Of a stretch of DNA of 64,000 bases, positions 25,828-35,089 are shown piece by piece. Numbering within the stretch: the stretch's first letter is position 1; every line of letters begins with the position of its first letter. Origin of the DNA: CAWFQB01 sp965277875 (lineage in GTDB: Bacteria > Armatimonadota > Chthonomonadetes > Chthonomonadales > Chthonomonadaceae); contig CBDIDV010000002.1 in assembly GCA_965277875.1 (NCBI GenBank), positions 1,488,001-1,552,000 of the forward strand, read 5' to 3'. The notes under the pieces were generated by a model. The model had not been told where the DNA came from, searched no databases, and worked only from the letters and a program-made list of their open reading frames with translations. The translations under genes were made by a program, and so were the position numbers.

Positions 25828-28218
25828 TTGAGGCTGTGCTGTACTCGTCCGCGTCCGTATCTGCTGCGTTGCCCGTCCTCGTTCCTTATCGCCTGTTTGC
25901 TGATGCTTTCCCTGACGCGTTCGGCGCGGGCGTTCGACATAGAGGCGCGGATAGGTTTCAGGCGAGGCGCGACACTGGAGACCTGTTACCGTCCCGGCGG
26001 ATGGACGCCCCTGACTGTGACTTTGATTGGCCCTGCACCGCCCGGTGACGCGCAGGTTCAGGTTCAGGTACGCCATAATGGGCGTACAACGATGTACACG
26101 CAGTCTGTCATGCTGCGCGAGGACGGCCTTGATATAGTCGTTCCCTTTGTCATCAGCCTGCATGACGGGCCAGTCGAGGAACAGGAGAACGGTACAACGC
26201 TGCGCGTGTCCCTGCGTCAGGCGGGGCGCGAACTGGCGGCAAAGAGGCTGCCCCTGCCCGCCCCTCTAGACTCGGACGCGTACACGCTGCTTGTCCTTAC
26301 CCGAAATGGCGACGTTCCCGCCTTTCTGACCCGTTCAAGACCGGACATAAGCGGTCTGCATGTTCCTGCCGATGCCCGCCCCGGTATCCTCCTGAATGCA
26401 GACACAGAAGGTGGCGCAGGGATAACGCCCACCTCTGACAGCGCCCCCACAACGTTTTCATTCGGTCAGCCCCACGCTGTCGCGGTGCAGCCGCTGACGA
26501 TGGATACGCCCTCCCTGCCCGCCGACCCACAGGGCTACCAGTGCATTGATGCCATTGTTTTTGCCGATTTGCCGCTTGACAAACTGACGGACGCGCAAAC
26601 GGAGGCCATCAAATCCTATGTGCGCGGCGGCGGCCTGCTGCTGGTGTCGGGTGGCAGCGACGCTGTCCGCCTGCAAAGCGCGTTCTTTACCGACCTGCTT
26701 CCCATCGTTTCGCCTCGCACCCGATTTCAGCCCTTTCCGTCCGCTCTTTCGGCCCGCTATGATGTCAAGGCGAGCAAGCCTGTTTCGCTCGCGCTTGCCA
26801 CGGGTTCGCCAAGGCCAAGCGCCCGTTCCCTGTTTGCCGAGGCCCCGGACTTCTTGCCCCTCGTCAGCGTTCTGGATTATGGCGCGGGACAGGTAGCGTT
26901 TACGGCCTTTGACGTGTTCGATCCTGTTTTGCGCGATTGGCCTGCCGCTCCCGCCCTATGGCGCGATCTGCTGGGAGCAGGCCGCAGACAGACTCATCCC
27001 CATGAGGCGGGGCAAGACAAACTACCGGCCCTGCTTCCCCATGCCCTGCTTGCAGACTTAGAGGAGTCAGGACAGGCACAAACGCAGCAGCTTGCCGACG
27101 CGCTGGCCGGCGAGCAGGCAAACAGCGCGATTCATCCTTTGACCCTGTTCGGCTTTTTCGCGGCCTACACACTGCTCGCGCCTGCCACGTTCGCGCTGCT
27201 CAAACGGCGCGACCGACCGGAATGGGCATGGCTTGTCGTTCCCGCTGCCGCCCTCGGTTTCATCCTTGTGGCCGCTGCAATTGTCGTCCGCGTCAAAGGC
27301 GGCAGGCTGACCGCGAACCGGGCCATGATCGTCGAAACTACGGCAAATTCCAATCAGGCGGCAGGGTATGCGCGTGTCACGCTGTACGCGGCGCGACGCG
27401 GCGCTTACGACATCACTTTTGCCGACCTGTCCGGCAAAGCGGGTACGGCAACGCCCCGCGAAGTATGGCCGTCCGAGGGTCGCAGCGGCACGACAGGTGA
27501 TCTTGCAATCACTGCCACGCCGGACGCGGCCACAATCCGGGGCGCGGGCATTGGCCGCTGGCAAACACGCAGTTTCGAGGCGCTCGTTCCCGTTTCCATT
27601 GGCAGCGGGGTTTCAGCGCAGCGCCGTTCGCTCTTTGGGGATCGAATACAGTTCACCATCACAAACAACACGCCTTATACCCTTCGAGCCTGCGCTGTGC
27701 TTTCTCCGGCAGGCGCGGCAGGCATAGATGACCTTGCGCCCGGACAAACGCGCAGTACGATAACCGGGGAGAGCGACAATCCGGCAACAGGAAATATCCG
27801 TTTGTCACCCGCCGCTTTCGGGACACGCATGCAGTTTAACATGGCGCGCGGTCTTGCCGAAGCGCTTGGCCTCGGCCCTGAAGCCGAGTCCGGTTCTGGC
27901 GCTGCGGACGCGGCAAAATTCGGACGCGGCGCGTATGCTCTCCTCGGTTGGTTTGCCGACCCGCTTGTTAAAGTGCGTGTAGATGGCAGTGACGCGCCGG
28001 GTGGCAGCGAAATGAATTTGCTGTTTGTGCGTCTGCCCGCTCCATCGAACGTTATTCCTGTGCCGACACGCCCCAATCAGAATGCGTCCGGTTCGGCGGC
28101 AGGAACGCGGACAGGAAGGGAGCAGGGCGAAATGCTGATTACGCGCGATGCCGATGCGGCGGGTCCTCTTGACACAAAAAGACTTTTCATGCGGGCGGCG
28201 CGGGGCAGGCAGCCATGA
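25828..28218 (+). CDS. Exported/membrane protein with GATase1-like domain
   Basis: About 796 residues from a TTG chosen because it gives a proper signal peptide (MRLCCTRPRPYLLR, hydrophobic core, cleavage ARA-FD). The frame is open further upstream, overlapping yebC, but that part is not credible. An Ig-like N-terminal domain (GGWTPLTVTLIGPAPP) is followed by a class I glutamine amidotransferase-like region at about 220-310 (IDAIVFADLPLD, then YVRGGGLLLVSGGSDAVRL) lacking the catalytic Cys. Two membrane helices near 440-490 (LFGFFAAYTLLAPATFALL, WLVVPAAALGFILVA) and a C-terminal beta domain follow. Similar proteins accompany ABC-2 permeases and MoxR ATPases, as here. The next gene overlaps by ATGA. 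Confidence 0.72.
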   Translation: MRLCCTRPRPYLLRCPSSFLIACLLMLSLTRSARAFDIEARIGFRRGATLETCYRPGGWTPLTVTLIGPAPPGDAQVQVQVRHNGRTTMYTQSVMLREDGLDIVVPFVISLHDGPVEEQENGTTLRVSLRQAGRELAAKRLPLPAPLDSDAYTLLVLTRNGDVPAFLTRSRPDISGLHVPADARPGILLNADTEGGAGITPTSDSAPTTFSFGQPHAVAVQPLTMDTPSLPADPQGYQCIDAIVFADLPLDKLTDAQTEAIKSYVRGGGLLLVSGGSDAVRLQSAFFTDLLPIVSPRTRFQPFPSALSARYDVKASKPVSLALATGSPRPSARSLFAEAPDFLPLVSVLDYGAGQVAFTAFDVFDPVLRDWPAAPALWRDLLGAGRRQTHPHEAGQDKLPALLPHALLADLEESGQAQTQQLADALAGEQANSAIHPLTLFGFFAAYTLLAPATFALLKRRDRPEWAWLVVPAAALGFILVAAAIVVRVKGGRLTANRAMIVETTANSNQAAGYARVTLYAARRGAYDITFADLSGKAGTATPREVWPSEGRSGTTGDLAITATPDAATIRGAGIGRWQTRSFEALVPVSIGSGVSAQRRSLFGDRIQFTITNNTPYTLRACAVLSPAGAAGIDDLAPGQTRSTITGESDNPATGNIRLSPAAFGTRMQFNMARGLAEALGLGPEAESGSGAADAAKFGRGAYALLGWFADPLVKVRVDGSDAPGGSEMNLLFVRLPAPSNVIPVPTRPNQNASGSAAGTRTGREQGEMLITRDADAAGPLDTKRLFMRAARGRQP

Positions 28219-28913
28219 CATTTCCGCCTCACCTGTCGTACAACCCCATCCTGGCGCGCGAACTGCGCCTGCAAATGCGTGACGCGCGGGCTTATTGGAT
28301 GTTGTTCGGTTACGTCGGTACACTGTCCCTTGTGTTCCTGTGGAGCTATGCGTTCTGGTGGAGCGAGGCACAGAGTGGCGGCGTCCGCCATTCCCCGGAA
28401 CCGGGCGGGTCACTGTTCGTCAGCATCATCAGCGCGCAGATTCTGCTTGTGCTGTGCATCACTCCCTCCCTGGCGGCAGGCGCATTGACGCGGGTGAGCG
28501 CGCGCGGCGTCCGGGAAATGCTGACGCGGACACGCTTATCCCCACTCGCCCTTGTGTCGGGTAAACTGTTCGCCGCGTTCCTGTTCGTGGGCCTGCTGCT
28601 CTCTGCCTCCCTGCCCTTCGCCGGCCTTTGCTGGCTGCTGGGCGGCGCAGCAATCACACAGATGCTGAATGCTTATATATGCCTGCTGGCAGGCAGTTTT
28701 CTGCTTTGCGCCCTCGGCCTGCTGTGGTCGAGCCTGTCCCGCGCCACGACGCCTGCTGTGCTGTGGACATACCTTACTGCGTCTGCTGCCTTCGCGCCGC
28801 TATACGAGATAACCAGACGGCATCAAAGGGGATTTTGCGTGTTTTGCATCTTGGGAGGTTTGTGCCTGATGATCTTGGCGAGCGTTTGCACAAAAAGGCG
28901 GTTCAAGCGCTAA
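28215..28913 (+). CDS. ABC-2-type transporter permease
   Basis: A 232-residue integral membrane protein with about six helices (YWMLFGYVGTLSLVFLWSYA, VSIISAQILLVLCITPSLAA, SGKLFAAFLFVGLLLSASLP and others). The segment NPILARELRLQMRDARAYW followed by TRVSARGVREMLTRTRLSP is typical of ABC-2 permeases that move polymers or drugs. It is shorter than usual, with room for perhaps one fewer helix. Its start overlaps the stop of the preceding gene (ATGA), and its stop overlaps the next start (TAATG). No ATPase subunit is encoded in this run, which is unusual; it may be supplied from elsewhere. Confidence 0.8.
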   Translation: MTFPPHLSYNPILARELRLQMRDARAYWMLFGYVGTLSLVFLWSYAFWWSEAQSGGVRHSPEPGGSLFVSIISAQILLVLCITPSLAAGALTRVSARGVREMLTRTRLSPLALVSGKLFAAFLFVGLLLSASLPFAGLCWLLGGAAITQMLNAYICLLAGSFLLCALGLLWSSLSRATTPAVLWTYLTASAAFAPLYEITRRHQRGFCVFCILGGLCLMILASVCTKRRFKR

Positions 28914-30664
28914 TGCCGTTTACGCAAGTCAAGACGCAATCTTCCACACTTCGCACCGCTGGAACGTCGGCAGCATCGCGTCCGCCAGGACGCTTTGTCC
29001 TTCCGACCACGCCCTTTAGACGCCTGGTGAAGCCTCCAAAACGGGTACGTTCTCCGTACCCGCAGCCTCCCCTCCCGGCAAATACCCTTGTCGCCCTGCA
29101 TACCCTGACACGGCAGGCTCGCCGCCGTATTCGCCTGACACGCCTGCTGCGCGTCCTGCCCCTGTCCCTGCTCTGCGCTGCCGCCGTCGCCGCCCTGATG
29201 CTCCTTGCGGGCAAAGGGCAGCAAATTTCCTATCCTGCCGCGTGGGTATGGGCCGTGCCAACGCTGACACCTCTGGCAGTCAGCGCGGCCTATGCCCTGC
29301 GCCCGCGCCTGAGCGCACTGGATGTCGCGCGTCAACTGGAACGCCGCGCAGGTTTGCAGGAACGATTTAGCAGCGCGATTGAGTTCCAGACGCAGCGCGT
29401 AGATTTAACGCTGCCGTTCTACGCCGCGCAATGGGCCGACGCCGACCAATGCGCCGCGCAGTTGAACCTACAACCACTGTTTCCCTTGAAAACAGGGCGC
29501 GCACTCGCTGCCGCAGCTGCGGCAGTCCTGTTCGTTTTCATCGCCTGCCGCGCCCCCGCGCCCCCGTTTCGCGCGCATTCCTCGGAAAAAGCGCAGACAC
29601 AACAGGAAGCGGCGACCGTGAGCGCGGCAGGAACCCGATTGCAAAAGAAGGCCGATGAGGCCACCGCGGAGGCCAGACGGCACGACATGCCGCGCACCAC
29701 GCAGGCCGCGCAGGCCGCCGCCGGACTCGCGCTTCGTATGCGGCACAGCCGACTCGACAAACGGCAGTCGCTCGTCGCGCTGCAAAAGCTCACACAGCGT
29801 TTTGAACAAGAGATAAAAAAAATGGACGCACAGCGTGCCGGCGTCCTGAACGCTCAGCCTGCCCTCCCGCCCATCCTGCCTGCGGCTTTGTCGTCACGCC
29901 TCGTCAGCGACTCAGCATCACCACAGCGAACAACTGCTTCCGCGCCATCGCAGACACACCAACCTACCAGGTCGGACGATCTGCCGCATGACCGACAATC
30001 GCCGTCGAAGCCGTCAAAAACGGTCATGCCCCCGTCAGCCCAGGGCAGGCCGACACAGCAAACACAACAGCCGGGGCAGAGAACGGAGCAGCCTCTCAGT
30101 CAAGCAGCGTCTGCAAACGACATCTCTACACCCGGTAAGCTGCAAATCACGCGCGATACGGAGGGCCTTCGCCGCATGACGATGGCGCTGCAGGACACGC
30201 GCAGGCAGATCAGTCGCAGCGGAATGGCGGGCAGCGGCGGGCGCGATCCGGGCCAGGGTGTCAACGGGCTAGCGCAAACGTTTCACAATGCGCCGGTGTC
30301 GGAGAACCAAACGCCACGCAGCATGTCGCGCAGCCTCCCATCAGCAAAGCGGCAAGCGAACACAATGGCGGGGGTGAAAGCCAGCAGCAGCTTCAAGGTA
30401 CTGCCACGGGCAGCGGCAAACCCGCCTGACGCGCGCGCTGGCAAAACGCCTTCGGAACAGGACAGCGAAATGCCTGCTGAAGCCTCCAGCGCGCCGCCGC
30501 CCGCCTATACCCACACGCCCTACTACACACCCCACGAGACCGATAGACGACAGGCGGAAAGCGCATTATCCAGAGAAAACGTCCCCGCCGCTTACAAACA
30601 GCAGGTGAAAGCTTATTTTGACAGCATCAACGCCCCCGGACGCCGCTCAAACGGACCTAAATGA
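28913..30664 (+). CDS. DUF4175-like two-helix membrane protein with disordered tail
   Basis: About 583 residues. The TAATG junction with the permease gene fixes the start. Two membrane helices near 95-115 and 120-140, then ALDVARQLERRAGLQERFSSAIEF, a hallmark of DUF4175-like proteins, and a third helix near 200. The remaining 350 residues are polar, Gln/Ser/Pro-rich and probably disordered, with short helices (LRMRHSRLDKRQSLVALQK). The very end, PAAYKQQVKAYFDSI, is a conserved closing segment of the family. Such proteins are found with MoxR ATPases, as here, where the MoxR start lies inside this gene. Function unknown. Confidence 0.72.
   Translation: MPFTQVKTQSSTLRTAGTSAASRPPGRFVLPTTPFRRLVKPPKRVRSPYPQPPLPANTLVALHTLTRQARRRIRLTRLLRVLPLSLLCAAAVAALMLLAGKGQQISYPAAWVWAVPTLTPLAVSAAYALRPRLSALDVARQLERRAGLQERFSSAIEFQTQRVDLTLPFYAAQWADADQCAAQLNLQPLFPLKTGRALAAAAAAVLFVFIACRAPAPPFRAHSSEKAQTQQEAATVSAAGTRLQKKADEATAEARRHDMPRTTQAAQAAAGLALRMRHSRLDKRQSLVALQKLTQRFEQEIKKMDAQRAGVLNAQPALPPILPAALSSRLVSDSASPQRTTASAPSQTHQPTRSDDLPHDRQSPSKPSKTVMPPSAQGRPTQQTQQPGQRTEQPLSQAASANDISTPGKLQITRDTEGLRRMTMALQDTRRQISRSGMAGSGGRDPGQGVNGLAQTFHNAPVSENQTPRSMSRSLPSAKRQANTMAGVKASSSFKVLPRAAANPPDARAGKTPSEQDSEMPAEASSAPPPAYTHTPYYTPHETDRRQAESALSRENVPAAYKQQVKAYFDSINAPGRRSNGPK
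29041..29062. repeat. Small dispersed hairpin repeat, copy 2 (inside a coding region)
   Basis: ACGGGTACG and CGTACCCG arms around TTCTC-type loop bases. It is nearly the same as the terminator-like hairpin at 43551 and lies in the variable N-terminal part of the DUF4175-like gene, where it encodes RVRSPYP. Confidence 0.5.
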
Positions 30665-31688
30665 CATCAAGGCGCAGGCGGCGCGATTCCAGGCCGATTT
30701 TCTGCGCGTCAAAAGCGAGATCGGCAAGGTCATTGTCGGAAATGCGCCGCTCGTGGAGGGCGTATTGTCCTGCCTGATCGCCGGAGGTCACGCCCTGCTC
30801 GAAGGCGTGCCGGGCGTGGGCAAAACCCTTCTCGTGCGTACTCTCGCGCAAGCCGTAAACTTGAAATTCGCCCGCGTACAGTTCACGCCCGACCTGATGC
30901 CCGCCGACATTACGGGAACCAACATTCTCGTCGAAACCGCTGCTGACAGTACCGTTGACAATACAGAGGCAGGCGCGAACATTAGTCACACCCGGCACAG
31001 GCAATTCCAATTCCAGGCCGGCCCCCTGTTCGCCAACATCGTGCTGGCCGACGAGATCAACCGCGCCACGCCCAAAACGCAGTCGGCCCTGCTGGAAGCC
31101 ATGCAGGAACATCAGATTACGGTAAGCGGCGTTCAGCGCGTGTTGGAAGAGCCGTTTTTGGTGCTTGCCACCCAGAACCCAATCGAGATGGAAGGCACAT
31201 ATCCCCTGCCCGAAGCCCAGTTGGACAGATTCATGTTCAAGCTGCTCGCCCTACAGCCGACATTCGAGGAAATGGCCTTGATTTTAGATCGCACTACGGG
31301 CGACGCCGCGCCGCAAACCGTCCCCGTGCTGGATAGGGCGACACTTTTAGCCATGCGCGATTTGGCGCGTCAGGTTCCCGTCGCGCCCTCGGTGCGCGAT
31401 TTCGCCATCACGCTCACGCTCGCCACGCAGCCCGATTCCCCCTACGCCCCGCCGCCGGTCAAGCGGTTTGTGCGTTATGGCTCCAGTCCGCGCGGCGCGC
31501 AGGCGCTGATTACGACCGCCAAAATCCATGCCCTGCTCGCCGGTCGCTACCATGTCGCGCTTGACGACATCGCGCATGTCGCCCTGCCCGCCCTGCGGCA
31601 TCGCCTGATCCTCAACTTCGAGGGCGACGCCGAGGGTATCTCGACCGACGCCCTGGTTCAGGCCGCACTGGACAAGGCGCGCGCATAA
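30618..31688 (+). CDS. MoxR-family AAA+ ATPase
   Basis: 356 residues from a TTG that overlaps the end of the preceding gene by 47 nt (AGGTG upstream). Walker A GVPGVGKT at 63-70, FTPDLMPADITGTNIL, Walker B VLADEINRA at 142-150, sensor 1 LATQNPIEMEGTYPLPEAQLDRF (read as two parts) and the C-terminal MoxR lid. The segment between ITGTNIL and the QFQAGPLFANI strand is about 13 residues longer than usual (STVDNTEAGANISHTRH). MoxR ATPases act as chaperone-like activators, usually with DUF58 and VWA proteins. Those partners are absent here; a rhomboid gene follows instead. Confidence 0.93.
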   Translation: MTASTPPDAAQTDLNDIKAQAARFQADFLRVKSEIGKVIVGNAPLVEGVLSCLIAGGHALLEGVPGVGKTLLVRTLAQAVNLKFARVQFTPDLMPADITGTNILVETAADSTVDNTEAGANISHTRHRQFQFQAGPLFANIVLADEINRATPKTQSALLEAMQEHQITVSGVQRVLEEPFLVLATQNPIEMEGTYPLPEAQLDRFMFKLLALQPTFEEMALILDRTTGDAAPQTVPVLDRATLLAMRDLARQVPVAPSVRDFAITLTLATQPDSPYAPPPVKRFVRYGSSPRGAQALITTAKIHALLAGRYHVALDDIAHVALPALRHRLILNFEGDAEGISTDALVQAALDKARA

Positions 31689-31813
31689 GCAATCGGGCAT
31701 TCAGGCATTACGTCCGCCTCTGTCCGTTTCTCAGGAAGGATTTTCACGCGCATACGGTGAACATAGGCCCGCTTCCATGCGTCCTGTATCTGGACACGAA
31801 GGAAGAAGCCGCC

Positions 31814-33172
31814 ATGATCCTGCCCTATGCCAGTGACAATCTGCCCGCGCGCCGACCGCTTGCCACGCTTCTGCTGCTGGCGGTCACGTTCGCGTTCGCC
31901 CTTCTCATTGCCCTGAGCCGCTGGACAGGCAACGGGGCGGGCGCGGCCCAGGTTCTTGCGCTTGCGGGCATCGTTCCCGGCCACTTCAATCCCCTGACGC
32001 TGCTCACGTACTCGCTGTTTCACGACAGCCTGGGCCATTTTCTTGCAAACGCTTTTTACCTGTGGGTATTCGGGGCGGGCATCGAGGCCGCTGTAGGTCG
32101 TCGCAAGTTTTTGCTGCTATACTTTGCGGGCGGCGCGGTCGGGGGTCTGCTGCAATGGCTCGTTACTACGCTTGCGGTCGTGGACGCCAATCAGAGCGTT
32201 CCTATTGTCGGGGCGTCCGCATCCTGCGCTACGCTTGTCGGCCTGTATGCTGCCCGCTACTATCGCGCCACCATCCGCTTTGTGGGCCTGCCGTTCAAAG
32301 CGCATGTGGTCATGGTCGTGATGCTGTTCCTCGCTCTGGAAATCGGCGGCGGCTTGTGGACGATGCTGGCCGGGGATACCCTGGACGGCGTGGCGCATTG
32401 GGCGCACATCGGCGGGTTTGTGTTCGGTCTGGCCTGTGCGGGCTGGATGCGGCTTGCCGAGGCCGGGGAACGCGCCTATCTGCGCCAGGACGCCTCGCAG
32501 GCCATGCGGCGCAGCGAACCGGGCGAGGCCATCCGCAAGTGGGAAACCCTGCTGGATCGCGAACCCGGCAACGGCGATGCGCGGCGCGAACTGGCCCGCG
32601 CCTGGCTGCTGCTGGGTGACCGCGAGCAGGCGGAACAAGAGTACGTGTCGGCCCTGCTGACCTATCTGGGGCAAAACCGACGCGCGGACGCGGCCATGCA
32701 GTACGCTGAAATGCGCGAGACCGGACTGGCGAACCCGCGCCTGACCGAGCCGCAATGGTTCGCGCTGGGCGTAGCCCTGGAGGATCTGGAGCAGTACGCG
32801 TTCGCCGCCGACGCCCTCCACGCCGCGTACCTGCAAAATCCCACGGCCCCGCAGGCCGAAACCGCCCTGCTCAAAACCGCGTCGCTGTATACGCATCGCC
32901 TGGGGCGACGCGCCGACGCCCGTGTCCTGCTGCAAATGTTTTACGCCAACTACTCCAACAGCGCGTGGCGCTCCCTTGCCGATGATCTAAAGCGGGTCGT
33001 AGAGGCCGACTCGCCTTATATCGTCCTGCCCACCCTGCGCGACGACGCCGCTTTCCCCTTAGAAGAACAGACAGCGTCACTTGTAAATGAAGCGGCGAAC
33101 GGCATTGCAAACGATATTTCAAACAATATTGCAAACGATGATGCAGACGAAAACAATTTGAAAAAGGACTGA
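31814..33172 (+). CDS. Rhomboid intramembrane serine protease fused to TPR domain
   Basis: About 452 residues from an ATG with GGAAGAAG upstream; a GTG 19 codons earlier is possible. Six membrane helices occupy residues 15-215. Rhomboid motifs: HDSLGHFLANAF (HxxxN type) at 70-81, catalytic Ser135 in VGASASCATLVG and His198 in HWAHIGGFVFG. It should cut membrane-embedded helices. Residues 240-430 form TPR-like helical repeats (AIRKWETLLDREPGNGDARR, ELARAWLLLGDREQAEQEYV), and the tail is Asn/Asp-rich with a short repeat (ANDISNNIANDDADENN). The TPR part probably recruits substrates or partners in the cytoplasm. Confidence 0.93.
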   Translation: MILPYASDNLPARRPLATLLLLAVTFAFALLIALSRWTGNGAGAAQVLALAGIVPGHFNPLTLLTYSLFHDSLGHFLANAFYLWVFGAGIEAAVGRRKFLLLYFAGGAVGGLLQWLVTTLAVVDANQSVPIVGASASCATLVGLYAARYYRATIRFVGLPFKAHVVMVVMLFLALEIGGGLWTMLAGDTLDGVAHWAHIGGFVFGLACAGWMRLAEAGERAYLRQDASQAMRRSEPGEAIRKWETLLDREPGNGDARRELARAWLLLGDREQAEQEYVSALLTYLGQNRRADAAMQYAEMRETGLANPRLTEPQWFALGVALEDLEQYAFAADALHAAYLQNPTAPQAETALLKTASLYTHRLGRRADARVLLQMFYANYSNSAWRSLADDLKRVVEADSPYIVLPTLRDDAAFPLEEQTASLVNEAANGIANDISNNIANDDADENNLKKD

Positions 33173-33177
33173 CGATC

Positions 33178-34470
33178 ATGCGGGTGCGCTTCGACTATGG
33201 CAAAACAGGACTGGAAGCCGACCTTCCCGACGCCAACCTGATCGGCGTCCTGGGACTGACGCCCGCCGAACCTCTGCCCGATGCAAATGCGGCCATTGCG
33301 ACTGCACTGGACTATCCCCACGGCACAGCGTCCCTATCTGAACTCGCTAAGGGGCGAGCCGATGCCTGTATCGTGATCTGCGACATCACCCGTCCCGTAC
33401 CGAACACACTGCTGTTGCCGCCCATCCTGCACACGCTGGAACAGGCCGGAATCCCCCGCGACAAAATCACCCTGCTTATCGCCACGGGAACGCACCGCCC
33501 CAACATCGGGGCCGAACTCGACGCGCTTGTCGGCACACACATCGCGCAAACGTACACCATCGTCAACCACGCCTGCAAGGACAGGGACGCGCAGCAGTTC
33601 GTCGGCACATCGCCCAATGGCGTTCCCGTCTGGCTGGACAAAGTGTATTGTCAAGCCGATCTAAAGGTCACGGTCGGTCTGATCGAGCCGCATTTCATGG
33701 CCGGCTATTCCGGCGGGCGCAAGCTGATTATGCCGGGTATCGCCGCAATGGAGACCGTGCAGCGCTGGCACTGCCCCCGCTTTCTCGAATCGCCCCTTGC
33801 CACGATGGGCGTTGTAGACGGCAACCCCGTCCACGCCGAATCGCTTGCCATCGCGGGCATGATGCCGCCCGATATAATTGTAGACGTTACTTTAGACGAG
33901 GCCAACCGCATCACGGGCGTCTGGGCGGGACATTTGGAACAGGCGTGGCGGGCGGGCGTCGCTTTTGCGGCCAATCACGTCCGGGCGTCCGCGCGCGAGG
34001 CCGCTGATATTGTCGTGACAAGCTGCGCGGGCTATCCTCTCGACACCACATTTTATCAGGCCGTTAAAGGCATGGTTGGCGCGCTTCCCGCCGTCAAGCC
34101 GGGCGGAACCATCATCATCGCCGCGCAGTGCGCCGAGGGCCTGGGCAGCACGGATTTTGCCGATGCCCTGCTTGAAATAAAAGACCTGGAAGCGTTCGTC
34201 GCCCACATCTCGCAGCCCGATGTGTTCGTGCCGGAAGAATGGGAAATCGAGGAACTGGCCCGCGCCGTCCGCCACGCGCATATCCTCTGCATCACGGACG
34301 GCGTACCGGATGATACGCTGGCGCAGTGCTTTGTCACGCCTGTTGCGAGCGTTGAAGAGGCGGTCAGTATCGCCCTTGCGCGGCATGGCGCAGACGCCAC
34401 CCTGCTCGCAATCCCGCGCGGCCCCTATGTGATTCCCTACGTTGCCTTAGCGCCGAATCTTTCTGCTTGA
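33178..34470 (+). CDS. larA: Nickel-dependent lactate racemase-family protein
   Basis: 430 residues of the LarA family. Residues known in Lactobacillus plantarum LarA to bind substrate or the nickel-pincer cofactor are all present with a constant offset of two: His106 in TGTHRPN, His172 in EPHFMAGYSGG, Lys182 in GRKLIMPG and His198 in QRWHCPR. The enzyme interconverts 2-hydroxy acid epimers; family members also act on malate, phenyllactate or gluconate. The cofactor-making LarB/C/E genes are not in the window. AAAGGACTGACGATC before the ATG supports the start. The gene begins five bases after the rhomboid stop, so the two probably share a transcript. Confidence 0.94.
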   Translation: MRVRFDYGKTGLEADLPDANLIGVLGLTPAEPLPDANAAIATALDYPHGTASLSELAKGRADACIVICDITRPVPNTLLLPPILHTLEQAGIPRDKITLLIATGTHRPNIGAELDALVGTHIAQTYTIVNHACKDRDAQQFVGTSPNGVPVWLDKVYCQADLKVTVGLIEPHFMAGYSGGRKLIMPGIAAMETVQRWHCPRFLESPLATMGVVDGNPVHAESLAIAGMMPPDIIVDVTLDEANRITGVWAGHLEQAWRAGVAFAANHVRASAREAADIVVTSCAGYPLDTTFYQAVKGMVGALPAVKPGGTIIIAAQCAEGLGSTDFADALLEIKDLEAFVAHISQPDVFVPEEWEIEELARAVRHAHILCITDGVPDDTLAQCFVTPVASVEEAVSIALARHGADATLLAIPRGPYVIPYVALAPNLSA

Positions 34471-34477
34471 TCTCCCC

Positions 34478-34506
34478 TTGATTTTCATGGGGGAACATGC
34501 TATACT
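34478..34506 (+). promoter_or_regulatory. Sigma-70-type promoter for the TPR gene
   Basis: TTGATT (34478-34483), 17 bp, TATACT (34501-34506), with TGC immediately before the -10. It begins eight bases after the LarA stop, so the downstream TPR gene is transcribed on its own with a leader of about 95 nt. Confidence 0.75.
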
Positions 34507-34608
34507 TGCGCTCAAGAGGACTCTGCCGCAGGCAGTCCGTTCTGCTGGCAGGCATCCGCCCAATCTTTAATTTGCTCCTTCTGTCCTGCCGTGAGGAGAA
34601 GCCATTCG

Positions 34609-34971
34609 ATGTCCACTCAGGGCAACAGCAATCTGGATCGCGGCATCGCGTTCAAAGTGGAAGGCCGTTACGAAGAGGCCGCCGCTGAATTCAAAGAATT
34701 GCTCATTCAGGACGCCAATTCTACGGACGCCCATCATCAGCTTGGGCTGGTGTATGGATTTATCGGCCTGTTTGATGAGTCTATCGAGGAACTGCAAAAA
34801 GCGGTCGTCCTCGCCCCTACCCGTGTGGAAGCGCGTGTAGACCTGGCGCTTACCTTTTCGATGCTGGGCGAGTACGAGCAGGCAAAATCCGAGTTTGAAG
34901 AGGTGCTGCGCCGCGACCCGACCAACAAACGCGCCCTCGACAGCCTCCAATTTTTTTCCGACCCTGTATAA
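34609..34971 (+). CDS. Tetratricopeptide-repeat protein
   Basis: 120 residues starting at MSTQGN after a strong GAGGAG. Three TPR units fill it: NLDRGIAFKVEGRYEEAAAE, AHHQLGLVYGFIGLFDESIE and ARVDLALTFSMLGEYEQAKS, each with the small/large residue pattern of the motif. No signal peptide or membrane helix. It should serve as a cytoplasmic protein-binding scaffold; partner unknown. It has its own promoter and stands alone. Confidence 0.92.
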   Translation: MSTQGNSNLDRGIAFKVEGRYEEAAAEFKELLIQDANSTDAHHQLGLVYGFIGLFDESIEELQKAVVLAPTRVEARVDLALTFSMLGEYEQAKSEFEEVLRRDPTNKRALDSLQFFSDPV

Positions 34972-35089
34972 TCTCGCTCTTATTTCTTTGGCCTGTACGG
35001 TTTAGTCTGCCCAGGTTTAGCTTATCGAACTGTCAGCCTGCGTGATCTGTTTGCCGCGCCTTGATCCGGCGTTGTAATCTCTGCCGCTT

